Shown one piece after another: positions 1 to 7,500 of a DNA stretch of 10,433 nucleotides. The first letter of the stretch is position 1. The number at the start of each line of letters is the position of its first letter. The stretch comes from Puniceicoccales bacterium (lineage in GTDB: Bacteria > Verrucomicrobiota > Verrucomicrobiia > Opitutales > JAIRKQ01). The stretch lies in contig JAISBO010000053.1 of assembly GCA_031266155.1 (NCBI GenBank), positions 1 through 10,433 of the forward strand, written 5' to 3'. Position numbers and translations under genes: made by a program. The notes beneath the pieces were generated by a model, which made no database searches, was not told where the DNA came from, and saw only the letters and a program-made list of their open reading frames with translations.

Positions 1-1731
1 CTAATTATCCGGTGTGACGATGCCGTATTCCGCGGAGCCACCCTGCGGTCAAAGGTGGTTGACATGATAGTCAACAATGACATGACGGTGGAATCATTGG
101 CCAATATGTTCCAGGCAAGCGAACGGAATGACAGCTTCAGTATCAGTTTGAGCGCATTATCTTCCCTGGCAGATGAAGTGAAAGCATTGACCTGGGACCA
201 GAAACTGGCGGCGGTGCCGTCCATTCGACATGAAAAAATCGAAGAGCTCCATAGATCGGTGGATACGGTGGCCCAGTGTATCGGTACAGAAGAGTTCTAC
301 CTGAAAGTTGGGGGTACCTTCTATACCAAACGGGCGGATGTCGGCCTGCGGCCCGACGGGTTTGTTTCCAAAAACACCGCCGAAAGGATTGAAGCTAACA
401 GGAAGATCGAAGAAGAGCTACGGGATATAAACTTCCGAAGCCGACAAGTTCTAAACACGGCGGCGATAAGTGAATTCGGTAACATGATGGGGAAGATCAA
501 CCAACTGCGGGCGGAAGTCGCAAAGCAAGCAGCCATCAACCACCTCTCTCCCGATGATGTCGATAGGCTGGACCGGGATGTCCAGGAATTCCTCAATGAT
601 CCGGATGTCAAGGACAGCCTCGATAAGCTGGAAAGGGCGGAAGAGAAACTAAATGCTGTGACGGTGCAATTGGCCGAATTGGAGGTGGATAGCGAAAATG
701 TATCTCCATCTACAGTTGAAGGAAATGAATTGTCATCTGGGATTGAAGAGACTACACCCCACGATTCAACCGCTGAAAGGGAGGCTCAGATGGCTTTGCC
801 ACCGGAGTATATTGCCCTGGAAGCAAATAGGGATAGTCTTGTCCATGAAGTCTTCCAACAGGTTACAGCATTCCGACAGCGCTACGAGGAATTTGCAGCG
901 AATCATCCCCATTTGATGAAAATTGGAGGTTTGGCATTGAAAGGCATTGGGTATGTTAGCTTAGGTGGTTTAATAAAAGCTGGTGTTAAGCTGGGTGGCA
1001 AGAAAATGTTAGCTCTATTCGGTTCCCAGGTACTTTCTCAGGAACTGATAGCGTCGGTGATCGAGAACGGCACGGATGCCCTCGTAGATCGCGCCATCGT
1101 ATGTGCCAGCAATGAACAGGAAGCTGCGGAGTTTGCTAAAACAGCGGTATGGGCGGTGGAGGCCACCTTGGCAGGAGCCGCCGTCGTCGGGGTCGCCGGG
1201 CTAGTCAAGGACAAAGCCGCCATAACCAACAAATTGCAAGCCACCAAAATAAATGTTTCTTCTGCCGTCAAAGCTAAATTTTCACAAAAACAGGCTCTAC
1301 GAACAGAAAGTTCACAAAAAATTACGGCGGTTATAGAAGAAAAGGCCACTGCTAGGGCAAACCAAAGAAAGACAGGAAATGTTGGAACATATAAAGAATT
1401 GACAAGAGGAGCTCCAAAGGGAGGATTTCAAGATGGGAAGGAAGCAAATCATATACCATCAAAGGCATTCATGAAGAAATATGGTATTTCAGAAGATGAA
1501 GGGCTAGCAATTTTGATGACAAAGAAACAACATGCAAAGACGAGAACGATGAGGCAACCTCCTACAAACAACACTCCAAGGGACGAGTTGACCAAGGATT
1601 TACTGGACGTTAAAAAAATTTTGAAAGAAGACGGAAACTATACGCCGGATATAAATCGTGATCTGCTTAAGGGAGTAAAAGATTATCAGTCCAAGCACTT
1701 AGACATATTTAAAAAAGAACCTAAAAAATGA
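1..1731 (+). CDS. Polymorphic toxin, HNH/EndoVII-type nuclease C-terminus (5' end probably outside window)
   Basis: Predicted nuclease toxin. The frame is open from base 1 and reads protein-like (CDDAVFRGATLRSKVVDMI), so the gene probably begins upstream. Internal starts are GTG 55 (558 aa) and ATG 64, the latter behind AAAGGTGG. Numbering here is from GTG 55. Residues about 110-215 are charged, helical and coiled-coil-like. Residues about 275-375 form a pretoxin region with glycine-rich hydrophobic stretches, shared with the cassette at 2807-3790 (RQRYEEF..NHP; VIENGTDALVDRA; EFAKTA). The tip, residues about 440-558, has GTYKELTRG, then EANHIPSKAF (H466) and KKQHAKTRT (H493), the spacing and style of HNH/EndoVII toxins of the Rhs/CDI type. 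No signal peptide is visible. Its stop overlaps the next start as ATGA, as in toxin-immunity pairs. The nuclease call rests on remembered motifs and the delivery route is unknown. Confidence 0.75.
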   Translation, partial: LIIRCDDAVFRGATLRSKVVDMIVNNDMTVESLANMFQASERNDSFSISLSALSSLADEVKALTWDQKLAAVPSIRHEKIEELHRSVDTVAQCIGTEEFYLKVGGTFYTKRADVGLRPDGFVSKNTAERIEANRKIEEELRDINFRSRQVLNTAAISEFGNMMGKINQLRAEVAKQAAINHLSPDDVDRLDRDVQEFLNDPDVKDSLDKLERAEEKLNAVTVQLAELEVDSENVSPSTVEGNELSSGIEETTPHDSTAEREAQMALPPEYIALEANRDSLVHEVFQQVTAFRQRYEEFAANHPHLMKIGGLALKGIGYVSLGGLIKAGVKLGGKKMLALFGSQVLSQELIASVIENGTDALVDRAIVCASNEQEAAEFAKTAVWAVEATLAGAAVVGVAGLVKDKAAITNKLQATKINVSSAVKAKFSQKQALRTESSQKITAVIEEKATARANQRKTGNVGTYKELTRGAPKGGFQDGKEANHIPSKAFMKKYGISEDEGLAILMTKKQHAKTRTMRQPPTNNTPRDELTKDLLDVKKILKEDGNYTPDINRDLLKGVKDYQSKHLDIFKKEPKK

Positions 1732-2225
1732 AAGCAGAATACATAGATAAATTGAGAGTAATGCACAAATACGTGCATTGGGATGAGCAATTGAGCGAAG
1801 AAGAAAACAAGGGAAACGGGAAGAAATATTTTGCAGCTGTAGATTTTCTTTGTGAGAGTAAAGAACAAGGTGTTTTGGAAGCTTTGCTAGATTTTTTCAC
1901 TTCAGAAAATGAACAATATGGCGGTGTGTGTGAAAATCTTAAAGCGCAAATCGGTGCAAATTTTTCTTTGGAACAAATAATCGAAGCATTTTACAAGAAA
2001 TTTGATTCACTCGCGGAAAATGATTTCGGTATATGTGCCGAGATGAGTATGTGGTGTGTGCGTAATGAGCACGGAGAACAGTTCAGGAAGATGTTCAATA
2101 CTGTAAAATCGAAACATTCTAAGGAAATCGTGAAAGATCTTAAAGCATCAGCGTCAGAGTACAACTGGGAAGAAGATGTAAAAGAGGCGATAGATACTTT
2201 GGAGGGAGACATGAAAAACTGGTAA
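1728..2225 (+). CDS. Predicted immunity protein, Imm30-like, partner of the upstream nuclease toxin
   Basis: A 165-aa soluble, helical, acidic protein predicted to bind and neutralise the nuclease tip encoded just upstream. It has the shape I associate with Imm30-type immunity proteins: a core of the LEALLDFF type, a helix with LEQIIEAFYKKFDSLAE, and then FRKMFNTVKSKHSKEIVKDL. It is clearly paralogous to the protein at 3793-4323: both carry [FY]KKFDS[LF]AE-like and FRKMFN[TS]V[KR]SKHS segments and end in [GE]DMK[NS]W. ATG 1728 overlaps the toxin TGA (ATGA), and there is only a weak ribosome site, so translation is probably coupled to the toxin. The gene is AT-rich compared with the first 1.2 kb of the toxin. 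The immunity role is inferred from position and family resemblance. Confidence 0.7.
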   Translation: MKAEYIDKLRVMHKYVHWDEQLSEEENKGNGKKYFAAVDFLCESKEQGVLEALLDFFTSENEQYGGVCENLKAQIGANFSLEQIIEAFYKKFDSLAENDFGICAEMSMWCVRNEHGEQFRKMFNTVKSKHSKEIVKDLKASASEYNWEEDVKEAIDTLEGDMKNW

Positions 2226-2315
2226 CGCTTGCAATTCCAGCGAGTAACGCCGGTGATCGTCCAACATAAGTTTGACAAAAAAGGTAAATTGAACAAAGAT
2301 CGAGGAAAGGAATGA
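2226..2315 (+). pseudogene. Possible C-terminal remnant of a lost toxin
   Basis: Directly after the TAA of the upstream immunity gene, the same frame stays open for 29 codons (starting RLQFQRVTPVIV, with a lysine-rich HKFDKKGKLNKDRGKE end). It stops at a TGA that overlaps the next ATG as ATGA (2312-2315), the same toxin-immunity junction seen at 1728-1731. I infer that this is the tail of a displaced toxin whose partner was the DUF2750-type protein. A 30-codon open stretch can occur by chance, and another frame here is open for about 14 codons, so this is tentative. Confidence 0.35.
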
Positions 2316-2806
2316 ATTATAAACTTAGTGAAAAAGAGATAGAAATGGTGCTAAGGTCCGGTGTGGACGCCCGGGTTCGATACTTTATACATAAAGTTGC
2401 TGACTGGGAATGCTTATGGTTGATGTGTGATGATCAAGATAATTTGGTCACGGCATATGATGCAACAAATAAAGAGTGTATACTTGTATGGCCATTTGAA
2501 GAATATGCTAATATGTTTTTCAATGGTTTTGAAGAAAAAAAGTTAGTAAAAAAAATAGAAGTGCATGATTTTTTGCGTGGATACATAGATAAGCTCATAG
2601 AAAGCAACATTTATGTATTCATTTTCCAAGACATGGAATCCCATGGAGCACTTGTAAAAGCTGATGTTTTTCAACATATGATGGAAGATGAATTAGTCAA
2701 GTATGGCGATTATGGTGACAAAAGTTGCATTCCGAAAAGTCGCATGTGGAAGCTCGACCCAATTGCTAAAAATTGGATTAATAGTAAATTCGTCAAAAAT
2801 TCTTAA
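2312..2806 (+). CDS. DUF2750-like predicted orphan immunity protein
   Basis: A 164-aa soluble protein resembling the DUF2750 family. The pattern is R[VR]YF..KVADWE.LW followed by a DD..N turn, then VWPFEEYANMFF, then a KIEVHDFLRGYIDKL helix and a final strand (IYVFIFQDMESHGALV) before the V.ADVFQHMMEDEL helix. DUF2750 proteins are common in polymorphic-toxin neighbourhoods and are regarded as predicted immunity proteins. AGGAAAGG lies just before ATG 2312, a better ribosome site than the neighbouring cassette genes have. The residues after about 140 (lysine-rich, KNWINSKFVKNS) extend past the family core. No intact toxin lies immediately before it, only the short remnant overlapping its start, so it looks like an orphan kept after its toxin was lost. 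The immunity role is inferred. Confidence 0.65.
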   Translation: MNYKLSEKEIEMVLRSGVDARVRYFIHKVADWECLWLMCDDQDNLVTAYDATNKECILVWPFEEYANMFFNGFEEKKLVKKIEVHDFLRGYIDKLIESNIYVFIFQDMESHGALVKADVFQHMMEDELVKYGDYGDKSCIPKSRMWKLDPIAKNWINSKFVKNS

Positions 2807-3790
2807 GAGCAAAAAAATCCCGAGAATTATGATTTCAAAGGCGATAGTCGGATATTCGAAGCGGTGGCGAAAAGTTTGCCTACCACCCAAGGGGCAGCAA
2901 AATATTTGCGCAATCCGAAAGTAGTGGTGGACCACGTCGCAGAACAGGTCCGGCAGAGTGAGCTGGCACACGCGTGTTTGGTTGCTCTGAACAATACTCG
3001 CAAGCGCTGTGAAGAGTTTGGCAGTCGGCATCCCCAGGCTAAGGAATACTTCGAAAAAGCAGTCATGGTGGGAGGGTACTTTGTCGATGCAGTAGCGATT
3101 ATTTCATCCTGGGCCGGAGGGCCTGCAACGGGAATTCCAGTTACTGGCATGGTCCTGGCATCCCGGTCGGAAGCGGGAGAAGCGGTTGCAAATGGTGTCC
3201 TAGATGTACTTTCGAATGCAGCTGCGGCATGTGCCAAAACAGACCAAGAAAAACAGGAATTCGCTGACACTGCAAGGTTTTGCGTACAAGTTTGTTCCTC
3301 TGTTAGTGCGACGAAAAGTAGCTTCCATGTTGCTTCCAAATTAAAAACAACTGTCCTGTCCTATAAAACTCTGGGATTAGAAAAGGGATACAATTGGCTA
3401 GATTTTGGTTGCAAATTCGAAGATCATTTGGCCACGACAAAATATGCATCCGGAGATAGATTGCCTCCGTACTTCAAAACGTTTGACTTTTTTGACAAAG
3501 AAAATGGAATCGCCACCAGCGTGAAAACTCTGGATACCAGAACTGATTCGTTACGCGCTAAGCCAAAAGATATTGGTGTGCGTATGCGTGGATATATTAA
3601 AGATATATCGGATTTTGAAGAATATAAACTTTCAGGAACTTTGGTAACTAAGGACATGATAAAAGTGCGCAAATTAGAATTGGGGATACCAACAGACACC
3701 ACACCAATTCAAAGGCAACATATCCTAAAAGCAATTGAACATGGCAAAAACAAGGGTGTGGAAGTTATAATAACCGAGATTGAATACTAA
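2807..3790 (+). CDS. Toxin cassette lacking its own start, CdiA-CT PD-(D/E)XK tRNase-like C-terminus
   Basis: The frame is open from just after the TAA at 2804-2806. The first start codon is GTG 2864 (308 aa), which has no Shine-Dalgarno site. The 19 codons before it (ENYDFKGDSRIFEA) still look coding, so this is probably a displaced 5'-truncated cassette. From GTG 2864, residues about 25-160 match the pretoxin region of the gene ending at 1731 (TRKRCEEF..RHP; VANGVLDVL; EFADTA). The tip, residues about 178-308, resembles CDI toxins of the Burkholderia CdiA-CT tRNase group: FEDHL (E186), GDRLPP, KTFDFFD (D208, D211), ATSVKTLDT (S219, K221), then GYIKDI and a C-terminal helix and strand (HILKAIEHGKNKGVEVIIT). 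These residues fit a PD-(D/E)XK site. By family analogy it would cleave tRNA in a target cell. Stop TAA lies 2 bp before the next start. Confidence 0.72.
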   Translation, partial: EQKNPENYDFKGDSRIFEAVAKSLPTTQGAAKYLRNPKVVVDHVAEQVRQSELAHACLVALNNTRKRCEEFGSRHPQAKEYFEKAVMVGGYFVDAVAIISSWAGGPATGIPVTGMVLASRSEAGEAVANGVLDVLSNAAAACAKTDQEKQEFADTARFCVQVCSSVSATKSSFHVASKLKTTVLSYKTLGLEKGYNWLDFGCKFEDHLATTKYASGDRLPPYFKTFDFFDKENGIATSVKTLDTRTDSLRAKPKDIGVRMRGYIKDISDFEEYKLSGTLVTKDMIKVRKLELGIPTDTTPIQRQHILKAIEHGKNKGVEVIITEIEY

Positions 3791-3792
3791 AT

Positions 3793-4323
3793 ATGAAAAA
3801 AGAATATGAGGGAAAGCTAGAACTAGCAAAAAAAGCATTGGTAAGATATGATGAAGCGGTAAGATATAATCCAATGTCTCACCAAATTGGTAGGGAGTTT
3901 TTCCTGGAGGGGTTTCATTTTATTGAAGAGCTAATTCGAACACACGATATCGAAGTCCTGTGTGCATTGTTTGATTTTTTCCTCGAAGAAAAAGTATATA
4001 CATATGATTTTTGCGAAGCTTTGGATGACTTGATAGGTGCACATTTTTCTACCAAACAAATTTTGCAAGCGTTGTATCAAAAATTTGATTCCTTTGCGGA
4101 AAAAAATCCTGAAAGATGTGGTAGAATTATAACATTCTGCTTTTTTGACGGGGAAAGTGATAGGGTAGATTATGAAAAGTTCAGAAAGATGTTTAATAGC
4201 GTAAGATCTAAGCATTCGGTTAAAATTATAGAAGAATTAAAAAGGAGAAGCAAATGTGGAAGCTGGAGCGATGAAGAAAAAGATAGGGTGCATACCCTGG
4301 AGGAAGACATGAAGAGCTGGTAG
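3793..4323 (+). CDS. Predicted immunity protein, Imm30-like, partner of the tRNase-like toxin
   Basis: A 176-aa soluble, helical protein starting 2 bp after the toxin stop and predicted to neutralise it. It aligns along most of its length with the immunity protein at 1728-2225: LCALFDFFLEE, GAHFSTKQILQALYQKFDSFAE, FRKMFNSVRSKHSVKIIEELKRR and a W-rich acidic end finishing in EDMKSW. The strongest shared stretch is the FRKMFN segment, while the N-terminal 60 residues differ, as expected if that part or surface residues set toxin specificity. There is no clear Shine-Dalgarno site before ATG 3793, so expression probably depends on reading through from the toxin. After its TAG the same frame continues into a toxin fragment. 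The role is inferred from position and paralogy. Confidence 0.7.
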   Translation: MKKEYEGKLELAKKALVRYDEAVRYNPMSHQIGREFFLEGFHFIEELIRTHDIEVLCALFDFFLEEKVYTYDFCEALDDLIGAHFSTKQILQALYQKFDSFAEKNPERCGRIITFCFFDGESDRVDYEKFRKMFNSVRSKHSVKIIEELKRRSKCGSWSDEEKDRVHTLEEDMKSW

Positions 4324-4473
4324 CTCGATAACGATGTTAAGAAATTCCTAGAGCAGCAGGATGTCAAGGACAGCCTCGATAAGCTAGAAACAGCAGCGAA
4401 GAAACTGAATGCTGTGACGACACAAGAAGCTATTAGAAAAAGAAAGAATCAGGGACATAAACCGATTGCATAA
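4324..4473 (+). pseudogene. Fragment of the toxin middle region
   Basis: Immediately after the TAG of the immunity gene, in the same frame, this stretch encodes DVKKFLEQQDVKDSLDKLE followed by a KKLNAVTTQ segment. It matches DVQEFLNDPDVKDSLDKLE...KLNAVTVQ at about residues 176-206 of the toxin gene at the left edge. It then diverges into a basic tail (EAIRKRKNQGHKPIA) and stops at TAA 4471. It has no start or ribosome site and lacks the pretoxin and nuclease parts, so it is a relic of another cassette or of an insertion or deletion event in the array. Confidence 0.65.
4359..4385 (+). repeat. 27-bp perfect direct repeat of bases 603-629
   Basis: These 27 bases are identical to 603-629 in the first toxin gene and share the same codon phase. 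The flanks are similar but not identical (a second shared run, AATGCTGTGACG, follows). The repeat lies on the same strand about 3.76 kb away and brackets all three immunity modules, so recombination between copies could excise or shuffle the array. Confidence 0.8.
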
Positions 4474-4534
4474 CTTATTTGCAGTACAATTTACATATTT
4501 TTAACGCATATTTTCTGACAAATTATAGATTTTG

Positions 4535-4563
4535 TTGACAGGCAATAACCTTGCATGTACAAA
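4535..4563 (+). promoter_or_regulatory. Candidate sigma70 promoter for the large two-gene unit
   Basis: A perfect -35 hexamer TTGACA (4535-4540) is followed by a 17-base spacer and TACAAA (4558-4563, four of six consensus bases). Initiation would fall around 4570, only a few bases before ATG 4574, giving an almost leaderless message. An imperfect 18-bp dyad, ACAAATTATAGATTTTGT (4518-4535), touches the -35 box and could be an operator. The upstream stretch 4474-4534 is very AT-rich. Confidence 0.4.
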
Positions 4564-4573
4564 GCGTGCCTTA

Positions 4574-7500
4574 ATGAGTAATCCTATTGAAGTCTCAAGC
4601 ATTAGTGGAGATCAATCGCCACAATCGCCACCAGACGAATCGATGCCTCTATCCGAAGGTGGAGCAAATTTCATAGAATTCACCGTGAAAGTATCAAGGG
4701 AAGGTCTTTCTATAAACACGCTACAGCACGCTATTCAGGCGCAATTTGATACTATAACTACAGAACTAAATCAATATAACGTTCGTGTAGATAAAAAGGT
4801 TGCAGTTTCTGATGGAGAATGGGCACCTAAATGCGGAGAAAGAATAGAGAACATTAATAGGGCTAGCGAATGCCTATTTAATGCTTTATATAAAGCTGGT
4901 CTTAATGAAAATATGGCATGTACATTGAGGAAACGAATAGTTGAAAAAGCGTTAGCAGATTTAATGGCAGCATGCCAAATCTCCGATCAAGGGTCTAGCG
5001 AACAAGAGATTGAAAATATCAAACAAGGGATAAAAAGCATTTGTGATGGTCTTAGTCCGGAAGAAGAGTCGCAGCTAAAATTCTGTGATAAGACACTTGA
5101 GCAAGAGAATATTGGTCATGTCAAAACTGTTCTTGGTGCTCTTAATGACACGCATATTAATAACGCAACACAATATATATTGGCCCAGAATATTACTGAT
5201 ATTACCGCTATAACCAATAACCATTTAAAACAAATATTTGTTGCGCTTGGGATGTCTAACAATCTTGAATTGCTTTCAAGAATGACCGATGATGGGAATA
5301 AGGCATTTCCTGATGAAATAGATGATGAGGAAGCAAGAAAAGATGTCGCTCGTGGGATATGTTTAAGACTTATCAATATTGTAGATGGAGAAACAAGGAG
5401 AGGTCTCCATGAGCAGCCTATTGATCACAATAGATTGCTTAACGTAATAGAAGCGATGAACAATGCTGAACAATTGCCTTTAGGTGGTTCACGGGCCCTA
5501 TTGAACATTATGAAAGATGAAAAAATTCTTAAACAGATACGCGATACATATAACAAAGATTGGCAAGGCGATCCAATAGTTGGGAATAGTAGAAGCTCCG
5601 TATTTCCCAAGGCAAAAGACGCCATCTTTAGGGCATTAGATTTGATCGCGGCAGATAGTGGTGGATATGTAGGCTCGAACTCTTTAAAACATATAGTAGA
5701 TGAAATTAAGCGGCCAGTTTTTTTGATAAATGCAGATGAATTATATAGCCCAGGTGGGAGGAAAATGCATGCTGATAACGACATACAAGGTGGTGTGCTA
5801 TACAATTTGGATGGATCCGAGGAATCCTTCCAAGAAAAAAATATCCTTTTGGAAAATGGTATGTTAAGAATAACAAGAGGCGAATCGCTTTCTGAAGCAA
5901 AAGTAGTACAGCTTCCTGAAGATTGTCTGACAATTATAAAGATTTCCAATCATTTCCACACTCATATACTTAATTTACGAAAAAAGGGAAGACAAGAAAG
6001 GCAATTAATAGATGACAACTCTGGTCCGAGCATTGATTCTAGCTCTGGCAGGGGTAGATCCCGTCCAGTTTTTTCTGAAGTACTGTTATCAGATTATCCC
6101 GCAGAATCGAACGATGTGAATCATCTTGCTGCAATTGTTGCATCAATCCAGGAACTTTTCCATACACAACAAGAAGAACCTTTTTCTTCTGTCCAATCCG
6201 AGCTTACCAGATTTCAGGATCAATTTATTCCATATTTGCAAAGGGCTGGCAAAAACCAGCAAGTCGCAGCAGAAATCGAAAACCTGCGACACATCCGATC
6301 TTGTGCGGAAGAAATGCCAAATGGAGATGGCTTGAACTTTAAGCCAGAGTTTGTTGCAAGAATTGTACGGGAACGCCTGCGTATGGCCATGTTTGGAGCG
6401 GAACGGTTAGGTGATGCCGAAGTAGGCAGCATTAGTATAGGTGACATATCGGAAGAAGAAGAAGATAAGTACCAACCGTCATGCATGTGGGATTTCGGCT
6501 GGGATCGAAACTCCATACTTCTAGAGGGCGAAGGTTACCATTGGGATGGGATATTAGCATCACCCCGTCCCGAAGAAGAACAACCTCCAGCGGATCAACA
6601 AAATAATACTAAAAATAGGTTTAGTATCCTGAGGGGATGTGGTGAAAAAGGAGACTACTATGCAATGCCAAATGGCGGGATAACTCCATCCTTGGGAGCA
6701 AGGTTTAGACAGTTTTTGGCATTTCAATCTGGGATGACAGATGGCCATACTAGTCTTACCGATGACGTTGAAAAGTTACTTACACAAATCCCAAATGATT
6801 TTAAATCGGACGAATCTGTAGAAAAAATCTTTGAAAAAGTTCAGCAGTTGTTGTTGACTAGAGACCTGAATCAAGAAGGAAATGATGTCGTAAAAGAATT
6901 GCTATCGATTACTTGCGATGACATTCTTGAACCACTGATTGAAAAAGTAAAAGCAAAATTGCCTTGGCTCCGTTTAAATGAAAATACACCATTGGATGAG
7001 TTGCCACCTTCCTTGATGTTCCCCGTTGGTTTACAATTTGGTCAAAATCAAGTTGGTTCTTGGAATCCCTTTACATTGGCTGCCAAAAAGTATTTTGCCT
7101 ATCAGTTTGCAGATGAATCGCAAAATTTCTTTTGGCCACAGGAATATCAGCCATCTGAAGAAATGGATGATGTATTGCGATATTCATTTGAGGATTTAAT
7201 TGCAAAAATATGGCCTGGTAGAGAATTTGATGTTGCTATAGCTGAACAGTTTGAAAAAGCGATAGTAGCTTATTATGCAATTACACAGGAAATTTTATCC
7301 CGTAGCAAATTCCCGGGAAATGATCAGCAAGGTATGCATCTAGAAAAAGTCATGAGGCTTGAGGATATGAGGGCCATTGAAGCAATGACTTTTAGCGGAA
7401 GTGAATTTCAGGGGGCTGCAATTAGCAGTAATGCAGAGAGGCCCGTTTTGGTGGCAGGGTCAGTTAGTGCCCATGTAGTTAGCCTGGATAGAACAAATGA

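Noticed and set aside
2827..3339. Minus-strand 170-codon ORF
   Set aside because: It is antisense to the conserved pretoxin region, which aligns with the first toxin on the plus strand.
5425..5949. Minus-strand 174-codon ORF
   Set aside because: It is a shadow of the giant plus-strand gene, with no coding signature or ribosome site of its own.
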